Part shown: positions 31,243 through 39,962 of the stretch, piece after piece
How the letters are laid out: each line of letters starts with the position of its first letter
Numbering within the stretch: position 1 is the first letter of the stretch
Source: a virus
Strand: one strand, 5' to 3'
IMG/VR virus record: IMGVR_UViG_3300030329_006380
Location: 1 to 64,000 of that record
DNA: 64,000 nt
The notes under the pieces: generated by a model
Told to the model about the DNA's origin: nothing
Seen by the model: the letters and a program-made list of their open reading frames with translations, nothing else
Databases searched by the model: none
Program-made: the position numbers and the translations under genes

Positions 31243-32452
31243 TTAATTTCCTCATTGCAGCGAAATTTTTCCCAGCCTTGATATTAACTTTAAAGTCTCC
31301 AAAAATCGTCCGGCGAAAAATTTCGACAATCTCCAAAACCAAATCTCGGTCAGAATCAGAAAAATCAATAACAATCGAATCATGCATGCAAAAAGCAATT
31401 TGAGAACTGGAATCTTTTAAAAAATCGTGAATCTTAACCATTTGCTGCAACATTAAATCAGATGTGGTGCTCTGAATGATATAGTTCACCGCTCGATAAT
31501 CATCACAGTCGATGGATCGCTCAAAGATGGTATTAACCTTTGAACCATCAAAGTATTTTTCTTTAACTGCATCGCGCTTATAAATCATGTCTGCTGTTCT
31601 GTGAGTTGCATTAGGATTGTAAAGCCATGCAAAGATTTTTTTCTTGGCTTCATCCCGCGAGATGTTTTCCCCACCAAAAATATTTTTCATGTTCCATTCG
31701 TGAATGTCTTCTTCTGGTTGTTTAACATTCAGGAGGCCCAAAACTGTTCTCAGTTCTGCTGCATTGAAATCCAATTCCAAAAACCAATCATTATTTGGCT
31801 TCAAAATCCCTCGAAATTTCTTATTCATGGTCAAGATAGGAAAAGAGTTCTTCATGGTTGACAGTCTTCCTGTTTTTGTACCAAAAATGTTATATAAGGG
31901 GGTATTTTTTGTGCTCTGGAGCCTCTTGAAGAAGTTCCGTGCCTCAATAGTCGATAGATGGCCACGAAGAGGTTTTTCGTCAATATTTAGCTCTCTAGCG
32001 CCAATTTCCTCAACAACCTTAGAAAGCTCATAAAGAAGGTCGTAGTTTTTGGGTTTTTCATATGTCTCGAAGACATGTTCACAAATTTCATTCTTGAGGT
32101 GACAATATTCGAGCAGAAATTTTTCTGGGATCATATCAAAAAAGCAAAAATCATCCATGGAAATTTTTGCTGTTGCAAAAGAGAGAAGAAACGCTTTCAA
32201 TTTCTTCGTCGCCTTGTTCCACTCTGGTTTTAAAAATTCTGGGCACACTTCATCAAGTTGTTTCCCATTGCAGTATAAACTGGCACACTCAACTTCATGA
32301 CCGTTTAGGTGTCGAGTATATTTCCATGTTTTTGTTAATTTTTTTCTAGAAGGTATTCTGGGGTGGATCGATCCATTCATGTAAATGCCGCGGCATTCTG
32401 CTTTATTGTCTAAAATCTGAAATAACACAATTCCCTCGCTATAAATTGACAT
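31235..32452 (-). CDS. Family A DNA polymerase, polymerase domain only
   Basis: 405 residues, versus about 600 for a Klenow-type enzyme; no 3'-5' exonuclease motifs are seen. Motif A is LELDFNAAELR near residue 225, the O-helix counterpart is SRDEAKKKIFAWLYNP near 270, and motif C is CMHDSIVIDF near 355-364, in which the usual HDE reads HDS. The metal-binding Asp residues of motifs A and C are kept. Together with the exonuclease at 27448 it makes a split Pol I. Role relative to the DnaE at 16030 is unclear. Confidence 0.88.
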   Translation of the reverse strand: MSIYSEGIVLFQILDNKAECRGIYMNGSIHPRIPSRKKLTKTWKYTRHLNGHEVECASLYCNGKQLDEVCPEFLKPEWNKATKKLKAFLLSFATAKISMDDFCFFDMIPEKFLLEYCHLKNEICEHVFETYEKPKNYDLLYELSKVVEEIGARELNIDEKPLRGHLSTIEARNFFKRLQSTKNTPLYNIFGTKTGRLSTMKNSFPILTMNKKFRGILKPNNDWFLELDFNAAELRTVLGLLNVKQPEEDIHEWNMKNIFGGENISRDEAKKKIFAWLYNPNATHRTADMIYKRDAVKEKYFDGSKVNTIFERSIDCDDYRAVNYIIQSTTSDLMLQQMVKIHDFLKDSSSQIAFCMHDSIVIDFSDSDRDLVLEIVEIFRRTIFGDFKVNIKAGKNFAAMRKLNV

Positions 32453-33779
32453 CCTGCATATAACTCGGGGTGATTATCGATGGACCTCTTATATTGTCGA
32501 TGATCTTGCTGTGCCTCGACTCTTCTAGGTACATCTCCGCCCCAAATTTTGCTCGGCGATATCGATTTTCCGAAATCGCCAGCACTTGATTGTCAGTATA
32601 GCGCAAAATGTTTCGATATGCAAGAAAAAAATCATTTCCACTCGAAGAAAGTGCTAATTTATACCTCCGAACTATATTTTCTTCCAATATCTGGAGGGAC
32701 CTAGGGTTTGGTTTAAATCTGACTTCCAATAAACGAACATGCAGATAAAATAATATCCAAAATATATCTGGGTATTTATTCTCGAATTCCTGCTGACTAA
32801 TCGGCTGACGGGGAACATGTGAAGTTGTAGCAGAGTAATTTTGAAACCTTTGAGAGGGGCGCATGGTACCATCAGCACACCCAATTAAATAATTTTTAGT
32901 TGCAAATGGAAACTCGTCAACAAACTCATTATACATATCAAAAAGCCCTTGCTTTATTAAAGATATATCTGCGGTATAAGCTTGAGTATAGTAACCACTA
33001 AATAATTCTGTAATGCTTCCTATACCATAAGGCTTCATAAACTCAAACATGTTAGCAGAACTAATGTCTGCTATTAATCTCCATGGACAATTTTTATCAA
33101 CGTAGAAACCAAACTTTCTAGCAGCATTAATATAAAAATTAAATGATGGATCCTTAATATAGTTCCTCATTTTTATCCAATCATCAGACTCAGGATTATC
33201 TGAGATGTCAATCATCAAACCGGAGATCCCAGAAGTACAATACTTAGATTTAATAAAACTGGACTTTGTTAAAGGATGCAACATGGCATTGCTGTATATA
33301 TATTTCCTGAATTCTCTGAAGAAGTCGTCAAACGTTGTAACCTTATTTTGCAACTCAGGATCTTCCATCAAATGGATGGTTGAGAAAGTGCCAATATATG
33401 ATTCCAAGTGATTTCTATAGAATACATTAGAGTTTTCATATGCTCTATGGGGAATAAAATCTCCAATGAAACTCCGTGAAATATTAATTTTCTTTAACAT
33501 CGATGCTTGCGCCATATGCTTACGCAAAGCCATGAAAGCATCAACAACAAAATCTAAGGCCCATAGTGATCTAATACCAGGATGAAAAAGTTTCAAGTTA
33601 TCTGCCTTAGGGTATATTGAATTAAATTTGTTATCAACTTTTCCATATAACGGATTTTCGTACAACAAATCCATCAATAAATATTCTTCAACCAGATTAT
33701 ATGCATTCTCTTGAAAATGCATTCTATTGTGAAAACTATCAAACGCTGTCATTTCATTGGTTGCACTAAAATCAGGCAT
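32439..33779 (-). CDS. Virion-type hypothetical protein
   Basis: 446 residues, largely helical with many aromatic residues, no signal or membrane segment. Not recognised. It follows the large baseplate-type gene by six bases and overlaps the polymerase start, so it marks the border between structural and replication modules. A baseplate or internal virion protein is the best guess by position. AAGGAT upstream of ATG. Confidence 0.65.
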   Translation of the reverse strand: MPDFSATNEMTAFDSFHNRMHFQENAYNLVEEYLLMDLLYENPLYGKVDNKFNSIYPKADNLKLFHPGIRSLWALDFVVDAFMALRKHMAQASMLKKINISRSFIGDFIPHRAYENSNVFYRNHLESYIGTFSTIHLMEDPELQNKVTTFDDFFREFRKYIYSNAMLHPLTKSSFIKSKYCTSGISGLMIDISDNPESDDWIKMRNYIKDPSFNFYINAARKFGFYVDKNCPWRLIADISSANMFEFMKPYGIGSITELFSGYYTQAYTADISLIKQGLFDMYNEFVDEFPFATKNYLIGCADGTMRPSQRFQNYSATTSHVPRQPISQQEFENKYPDIFWILFYLHVRLLEVRFKPNPRSLQILEENIVRRYKLALSSSGNDFFLAYRNILRYTDNQVLAISENRYRRAKFGAEMYLEESRHSKIIDNIRGPSIITPSYMQDVNL

Positions 33780-33785
33780 CTTTGC

Positions 33786-36700
33786 TTATCCTTTTTTTGA
33801 TCCCGGATCCCACAGGTCATCCATTCTATGTCCCCCTGGAGGGACTATGTCACTATTATGAGCAAAACCTGGACCAACATCATCACCATATTTCACCCAA
33901 TTATATATGCCTTTTCGCGCTTGCGCGCCTTCATTAGCCCAAAAGTGAGTGCATTCTGCTTCAATCTTTTTCTTGTCCCAGTTGCTGTGGAATGGGTCCA
34001 AGAAACGATTAATTTGATCTCTTCTAGACGTCGCGACCTTGCTTTGATATTTCGCGCTCAATCGCGTTTCATATTTCATAGAATCAATTCTGTGTTCAAC
34101 CTCAAGCACAAAATAATATCCACCCAGACCTAGCTTTCCAGCAAATTGTGAAGCGGCATTGGCCCTGCCCCAACTATTGGGGAGTTTTTCATTAATATAT
34201 ATATACATTCCAGGTTTAAAATAAGCATTTCCATATAAAGTTAAGTCTGCATCATACGGGTCATATATGTGGTCCACACTTCCTTCACTAGCATCAACTA
34301 TTCTTTTCGTGCGAAGTTCCTCAAAGGTGTTTTTCTTAAACTTAATATCTTTTAGAAAGCCACCTGCAACACCCATATCAAAGTGAAAAATTCCATGCTC
34401 TGCATCTTTCTTTTCTTGGCGTGTGAAGCCACCAATATCTTCATTCTCGCCATACAAATATAAATAATAAAAAATATCTTTACCCTTTAGGCGACTACTA
34501 TCATGCGACATGTCTATTCGCGGTGGATTTGGGCGAGCCAACAGGCCAGGAAACTTATGTAAAAATTCATCGTCTTCCGAACCGGCGCCGGGATCCGACC
34601 AGACAGATTGTCCAGGCTTTGCCTTTCGAAGTTGCTTCAATCGCGCATCATCCAAAACAACACGCGGAAGTCTAGGAATTGGATCGCGAGGTGACTTGCG
34701 ACCACTTTCACCGATAATCCCATAAGAAGACATATGCTTCATCATCGGTCGACCGATTTGTTTAACGCCGCGGATGCAGGTTTCGCCTAACGCAGCAAAC
34801 AATAAGTCGCTGGCGCAATTCCTGATGAAATCCCTAAGAGTCCACATGTGGCTACCTTTATCAGTGCACATTTTCTGAAACCATGTCATATAATCTTGCA
34901 AAGATATTGGAAGATCCCCTAGGTTTATGGAGTATGCCATCTGAGAATCTTTCCTATAATCTTTTAAAATTGTATTACCTAAGATAATACGAGTTCTGGA
35001 CATATAATCGCGATTTGGGGGACTTTCCTTAAATAACAATTCCACTGCAGTATCGATTAGGTCTGAAAAATAAACAAAATTAATTCTGCGCATATTCACT
35101 GATTTTTGTTTTGAGACCAAAGCAAAATCTCCCGAATCCTGAGGGGAGTCCAAGCAGGCTTTAATATTGCAAATTCGTGTTTCTTTGTTTTGCGAAGAAT
35201 AATTTCTCATTGTGCGGCAAGCTGATGTGTCTTCTAGTTTTTTATTTTTTCCCTTACCCTTCTTTACTCTCGGCGGTGTTGATTGACCAGCAGCTTTTGG
35301 AGTTTCGGGAGCTTTTTTTCCTTTTTGCCTCTCTTTTCTCTTGCGCTCTATCATTTCGCTAATCGCTCCGATTTTCTCGCGCCACAAATCAACATCTTTA
35401 AGGCTCAAATCAACAAAGTGTATCTTACCATCATCATACAGTTTTTCTAAAATCTTTCTATATTTTCGCATCTGAACTCGGGCGCGCATTTCATGAATCT
35501 GAGCGTCGTCATCAACTTTAATCTTCAATATTTTAGCCAAGCCCTTACGAACTTTAATTAAATTATCGGTACTGAGCCTGTGTTCTTTTGCGGTGCTAAT
35601 TTTTAATTCCATGGCCGAAAGATCCCTTTCTTGCCCTTCTTCATCCAACTCAAAGGTCTGCATGGTATCCTTTGTGTCGTGATAAACTTTTTCCGAATCC
35701 AGTATCCAAGCCGCGGCAGATATATTAATACCTTTCCGGCGCTGATCTTTGGGGAACACCGTATTGAAAAGGCGCACATCCGTGTTCATCATTGGTTTAG
35801 CATCATAATCTTCCGCATGGCCAAATATTTCTGCCGGCACCCAGCGCTTTGGACGTCCGCATTTCTTTCGATCCTTCAAACAACCTTCACCGTCTTGATT
35901 GTCATTTTTTATACGTGATTGAATTTCCTTGGCTATGATCGTGTATAGTCTTTTCTGTCTTACCTTCAATGCTGCATCAAGAGCTTGCTCTTTTTCTATT
36001 TCGTCAGCTTCCCCAGTTGGATTAAAAAGATCAAATCTAGAGCTAGCAAAAACTTGCTCCAAGGACGCTGTAAATTCAATTTTAACTTTGACACTGCCAT
36101 CTTTCCCAATATCAAAAACATGCTTAGAATAGCTCAGCAAAAGACTCGTTGATGTTTTTTTAATTTGCTCTATCAACTGTTTAATGCTTTCTGGTGATTC
36201 TCCGGGAAGAACCTCCATCAACGCGCTTTTTGGGGGTGTGGCCCACCCAATCTCGGCTCGGGTCCAAAAGCTATTACCCAAGGTGCCACCTATAAAATTT
36301 TCTTTCCTTGTTCTTCCATCGTAAACTTGTGTTTTATTCTCCTTGCCAGCCCTCTTCTTCTCGTTGACCGGATCCTTGCCCTGCGGAATTATAATATCTG
36401 AGTGTCTTACCTCTCTCGATTCCCCCTCAGGACTGGTTACTTCACGCACTTTAAAAAACTCATCGATATTCGCATAATACAGTTCCAATTCAGCTTGCAA
36501 AAATATATCAACAGTTACGGGATTTCCCCCCAAATATTTGTAAGAAAAAGATTTGATGCCACCGCCAGATGGGAGATCCTCAAGTGAACTTCTCTCCACT
36601 TGTGGGAACGGTATCTCAAACTCAACAAAATCAGTAGGCTTGCTAAGCTTGTCTTGTTTGTTTCTGGGGTATACTTTAAAGAGCCTTATCTTCGGCACCA

Positions 36701-37304
36701 AAAGTCCCTGCACTGCGGGTGTCAATTTTTTGAATATATCAAAGCCGGCGCTGTGGCCCTCAAATAAACCAACAACTTTCTCGGGATAACTGGCGTCTAA
36801 TAGGGTTATATTTCGTGGAGAAAACGACGGGAGTCCCGAAAAAAACTTGCACATGGAACAACCAGAGATTGATTTATGATGTTGTACAAAATCTCGCCAA
36901 TATGCCATAAGATAACACTGTTCGTCAAAATTTATAGCGCTTTGCGATTCCCGCGCAGAGGAATCGTCCTCTTTCATATCCTCTTCCAGCAGTTCGAATT
37001 CTTTTTCGATCTCGTCTATCGATTTTTCTTTTTCTTTATCAGCCTTAAGAGATTTTTTGCTTTTTTTCTTCCATTTTTGTCTTTTCTTTTTCCCCTTTTT
37101 GTCCTCTGGTGGGGCCAAAGGATCGGCGCCGTCCATTGCACTCACGACATCATCTACATTAGTTCCCTCAATATTCGCTGGCAAGACACTTTCTGGGTCT
37201 TTTTGCGATTGCTGAAGGGCCTTCTGGGTCTTTTCTTTCCGATCCTCCGAAAATCGAGAGGCTCCCATTCTCTGACCATGTAATAGATTCTTATTTTCAG
37301 CCAT
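33786..37304 (-). CDS. Large baseplate/hub-type structural protein
   Basis: 1172 residues. The first 110 are low-complexity and highly charged (K/E-rich, with KKGKKKRQKWKKKSKKSLK). A further Lys-rich linker lies near 680-710. The C-terminal region from about 1000 has PGMYIYINE and GGYYFVLEVEHRIDSMKYETRL, a pattern seen in tail hub proteins (gp27/gpD-like) where a last beta domain reports W-x-x-G-Y-x-V. Scattered Cys (CSMCKFF near 155) could bind metal. Position after the LysM wedge gene supports a baseplate hub. Exact homolog not named. Confidence 0.65.
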   Translation of the reverse strand: MAENKNLLHGQRMGASRFSEDRKEKTQKALQQSQKDPESVLPANIEGTNVDDVVSAMDGADPLAPPEDKKGKKKRQKWKKKSKKSLKADKEKEKSIDEIEKEFELLEEDMKEDDSSARESQSAINFDEQCYLMAYWRDFVQHHKSISGCSMCKFFSGLPSFSPRNITLLDASYPEKVVGLFEGHSAGFDIFKKLTPAVQGLLVPKIRLFKVYPRNKQDKLSKPTDFVEFEIPFPQVERSSLEDLPSGGGIKSFSYKYLGGNPVTVDIFLQAELELYYANIDEFFKVREVTSPEGESREVRHSDIIIPQGKDPVNEKKRAGKENKTQVYDGRTRKENFIGGTLGNSFWTRAEIGWATPPKSALMEVLPGESPESIKQLIEQIKKTSTSLLLSYSKHVFDIGKDGSVKVKIEFTASLEQVFASSRFDLFNPTGEADEIEKEQALDAALKVRQKRLYTIIAKEIQSRIKNDNQDGEGCLKDRKKCGRPKRWVPAEIFGHAEDYDAKPMMNTDVRLFNTVFPKDQRRKGINISAAAWILDSEKVYHDTKDTMQTFELDEEGQERDLSAMELKISTAKEHRLSTDNLIKVRKGLAKILKIKVDDDAQIHEMRARVQMRKYRKILEKLYDDGKIHFVDLSLKDVDLWREKIGAISEMIERKRKERQKGKKAPETPKAAGQSTPPRVKKGKGKNKKLEDTSACRTMRNYSSQNKETRICNIKACLDSPQDSGDFALVSKQKSVNMRRINFVYFSDLIDTAVELLFKESPPNRDYMSRTRIILGNTILKDYRKDSQMAYSINLGDLPISLQDYMTWFQKMCTDKGSHMWTLRDFIRNCASDLLFAALGETCIRGVKQIGRPMMKHMSSYGIIGESGRKSPRDPIPRLPRVVLDDARLKQLRKAKPGQSVWSDPGAGSEDDEFLHKFPGLLARPNPPRIDMSHDSSRLKGKDIFYYLYLYGENEDIGGFTRQEKKDAEHGIFHFDMGVAGGFLKDIKFKKNTFEELRTKRIVDASEGSVDHIYDPYDADLTLYGNAYFKPGMYIYINEKLPNSWGRANAASQFAGKLGLGGYYFVLEVEHRIDSMKYETRLSAKYQSKVATSRRDQINRFLDPFHSNWDKKKIEAECTHFWANEGAQARKGIYNWVKYGDDVGPGFAHNSDIVPPGGHRMDDLWDPGSKKG

Positions 37305-37320
37305 TTGTTTTCCCTATAAA

Positions 37321-37686
37321 TCACATAAAACTCAACACGCGTTCAAGAGGCAGTGGGATATGAACAAAGTCACCGACCTTCAAATGAGCCTCAGTTGGCG
37401 CGCGGTTAAACCAAGCTATGACCCACCATAAGCTAGGATCGTCATAATATTGATCAGCCAGCTTATAAAGTCTATCGCCAGTAGTCCAAGTATGACCAAT
37501 CAAATCCAGCGTGGTCATTTGATCCACAGTGGGTCTTCTCAAAGTAGAAACCGGCGTTAAATAATGTCGCATTCTCTTTATTTTTCTTTCTTCAAGATAT
37601 TGTTCATAATGTTTTGTATTTTCCGCAAGATTTTCTCTATCCAAAGTCCTGATCCTGCGGCCAGAAAATCGCAATCCATTTGACAT
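37321..37686 (-). CDS. LysM-domain baseplate wedge protein (gp53-like)
   Basis: 121 residues from ATG at 37686 (GAGGAG); an in-frame upstream start at 37707 is less likely. The C-terminal half is a LysM-like fold: HTWTTGDRLYKLADQYYDDPSLWWVIAWFN then LKVGDFVHIPLP, the same pattern as T4 gp53 and related tail LysM proteins. It would link baseplate parts and may touch peptidoglycan. Lies between the tube-cap-like gene and the large hub-type gene. Confidence 0.85.
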   Translation of the reverse strand: MSNGLRFSGRRIRTLDRENLAENTKHYEQYLEERKIKRMRHYLTPVSTLRRPTVDQMTTLDLIGHTWTTGDRLYKLADQYYDDPSLWWVIAWFNRAPTEAHLKVGDFVHIPLPLERVLSFM

Positions 37687-37725
37687 GTTATTTCTCTCCT
37701 CGTGCAAACAACAACCCAGTCACAA

Positions 37726-39951
37726 TTATCGATGTTGCGCCAGATACTTCCCCGTTAAAGCCATTTTTATTTCCTCGTCAAATTCGCCTTCCAGACTCAT
37801 TTGTTTTGATTTGCCCACGTCCACCGACATGGCACCATAAATAGGTTCCCCCGTCACTTTATCTGTTGTGCGGAAATCATACGGAAAATCATAAAAACCA
37901 CCCTCTGGGTCCAAAGCAGAAGGATGCTTCACGCCGGCCATTTTTCTGGACCAGTCTGGGACGCTAGAATTCCATCCCAAAGTAAAATCATGCAACACAA
38001 CAAATGAAAGATTCAGCGTTATTTTTTTTGGTATAAGATATGCTGCCGATGCCTCCTCCACTTGTGATTGAAAGAAACCAACGTCCAAATCGGGGGTCAC
38101 CGATACAGAACTAATAGCCGCCAGCAAACCTGATTTACGAGATGGACTCGTTATCATATTTGCCCAGCCAATCTTTAAAAGTGGGGCTGCATTGATCCTT
38201 GTTGAAGATAGAGACAAGCTGGGATCCCCGAGGCCACGGGAGGCTTCGTAACCAGGATATAAATTCTGAATTAATTGATTGAGATTCTGCATATTTCGAA
38301 TCCCCTCGGAAAATCTATCGGATAATATTTCAACGTCCAGTGACATATTTCTTTTTGTGTTCGAATATGTCATAATAGGATCCATACGGCCATATACATC
38401 TTCTGAATTCCATGCCAATTCATAATTATCAGAAAGTGTGGTAACAAATGCTGTGAAGGCAGCCACGCGGCCTGTTGGCACATGTTTAAACGTAACGTAA
38501 TCCGGTGTTGGGACAATCTTCCCCCGCTTCTCATCTTCATTAAAAATATATTTTACCCTAGGGTGTTTCGAAGAATAACTGGTTGGAGTATGAACGTATG
38601 TGCCTCTTAATTCCGCTTCCTCTAGGGCTTTTCGTTGGCCAGCAGTAACTTCTTGCTGCTTCTTTATTTTCTTGGCTTCCCCCTGTCGACGTTGACGCTC
38701 GGCCTCTTTAGCTCGTTGTTCTCTTTCCCTTTCAGCCCGCAATTCGTCTTCATATTCTTTATTTAGCCTATTTCTCTCTTTTTGTTCGGCTAGCCGCTGC
38801 GCCAAGAGACGCTGTCTCTCTTTTTCGCGGGCAGCTTCTTCTTCCAGTTTTTTTATTTTTTCTTCTTGGGCTTTTTTTGCGGCGGCGGCTCGGGCGCGGG
38901 CTCGGGCGCGGGCGCGAGCCTTTTTATTCACTAAGGCTTTCTTTTCCCCTTCTTCTGTTGCTGTATGTATTGCCATATTTAATGCTACTAGATCTGTAAC
39001 GTCTTTGTCCCCGTCGCTCGCCAAAACTGCTGCGCCGGCATGTGCTGCAATTTTATCCTTTTCTGCTTGAGTGAGAATAACCCTTCCAACCTTTGCGGTG
39101 ATACTTTTCAACTTCGCTCGCTCTTCGGCCAGTTGCTTTTCAATGGTACTTATGGTACCTCCGATATTATCTATACCCGCGAGACGGGCCCTTTTGAGAT
39201 CAATTGATGCAAGATCTCCATCCTTGATCACCAGCGCACCTTCCGCGTCGTCCATGATGGACCGAGCGGTGCCATGCACGTTTTGCCAATATTTGCGGTT
39301 CGTTTCTGCTGCCTTTTCCTCTTCTAGAAGTTTTTCGGCCGCGGCGGCGGCCTCCCTGTCAAAATCCTCTTTAGTGAGGCCGCCTTGATTCCTGCGGATC
39401 AATCCTTGATCAGCTTCGATATTCATGAGATTTCTTTTATAATCTAGTTCCAGTTTCGCATTCAACTCATCGCGCATCCGTTGCTTTGTAGCCTCATCAT
39501 GGCCACTAGTTTCAATTTCAATCGCCGCGGTGCCGGCATCTACTAGTCTCCCGGCTTTATTTAAAAGCTTTCGGGTGCCATACCATGCTGCTGTGGATTC
39601 ATCGGCGAGCCCAGTGACCAGTTGTTCTGTAGTAACCGGTCTTCCACTAAGGCTGGGGAGAATTGGTTGGTTGTAATAAATACTCATCCCCAAGTGCTTA
39701 ACATCTTGCCAATATGTTGACGCTTCGGGTTTTTCTGGAGCGCCAACACGTGCAGTGGCTAAAGTGGGATCAACGACTTTTGGCTTTTCTTCTGATGAGT
39801 CGAGCCCTAAAGAGGCCAAAGCTCTATCCTCCAGATCGCCGCCTTCGCCGGTGCCCTTCTTTGATGGCGTGCTCGCCGATATATCGACTTGAGCATTGGG
39901 GTCTGTGTCCGGTACTTCCCTGCAGCCATATGAATTACATATCAAAGCCAT
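37726..39951 (-). CDS. Baseplate tube-cap-like protein with long coiled coil
   Basis: 741 residues. Residues about 150-460 are a charged Ala/Arg/Glu/Lys-rich coiled coil, including an (AR)n run near 350 encoded by a GC-rich microsatellite. The C-terminal 280 residues are globular with VYGRMDPIMTYSNTKRNMSLDVEIL and an ALLKIGWANMI segment, typical of tail-tube-initiator or gp48/gp54-type baseplate proteins. The order tape measure, this gene, LysM wedge fits that. The inserted coiled coil is unusual for the family. Confidence 0.65.
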   Translation of the reverse strand: MALICNSYGCREVPDTDPNAQVDISASTPSKKGTGEGGDLEDRALASLGLDSSEEKPKVVDPTLATARVGAPEKPEASTYWQDVKHLGMSIYYNQPILPSLSGRPVTTEQLVTGLADESTAAWYGTRKLLNKAGRLVDAGTAAIEIETSGHDEATKQRMRDELNAKLELDYKRNLMNIEADQGLIRRNQGGLTKEDFDREAAAAAEKLLEEEKAAETNRKYWQNVHGTARSIMDDAEGALVIKDGDLASIDLKRARLAGIDNIGGTISTIEKQLAEERAKLKSITAKVGRVILTQAEKDKIAAHAGAAVLASDGDKDVTDLVALNMAIHTATEEGEKKALVNKKARARARARARAAAAKKAQEEKIKKLEEEAAREKERQRLLAQRLAEQKERNRLNKEYEDELRAEREREQRAKEAERQRRQGEAKKIKKQQEVTAGQRKALEEAELRGTYVHTPTSYSSKHPRVKYIFNEDEKRGKIVPTPDYVTFKHVPTGRVAAFTAFVTTLSDNYELAWNSEDVYGRMDPIMTYSNTKRNMSLDVEILSDRFSEGIRNMQNLNQLIQNLYPGYEASRGLGDPSLSLSSTRINAAPLLKIGWANMITSPSRKSGLLAAISSVSVTPDLDVGFFQSQVEEASAAYLIPKKITLNLSFVVLHDFTLGWNSSVPDWSRKMAGVKHPSALDPEGGFYDFPYDFRTTDKVTGEPIYGAMSVDVGKSKQMSLEGEFDEEIKMALTGKYLAQHR
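38879..38920 (-). repeat. GC-rich Arg/Ala-coding microsatellite
   Basis: A run of GCx and CGx codons (GCTCGCGCCCGCGCC-like on the coding strand) encodes alternating Ala and Arg in the coiled coil of the 741-residue protein. Its composition stands out against the AT-rich surroundings and it is prone to slippage. Confidence 0.6.
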
Positions 39952-39962
39952 CTCTTATTCTC

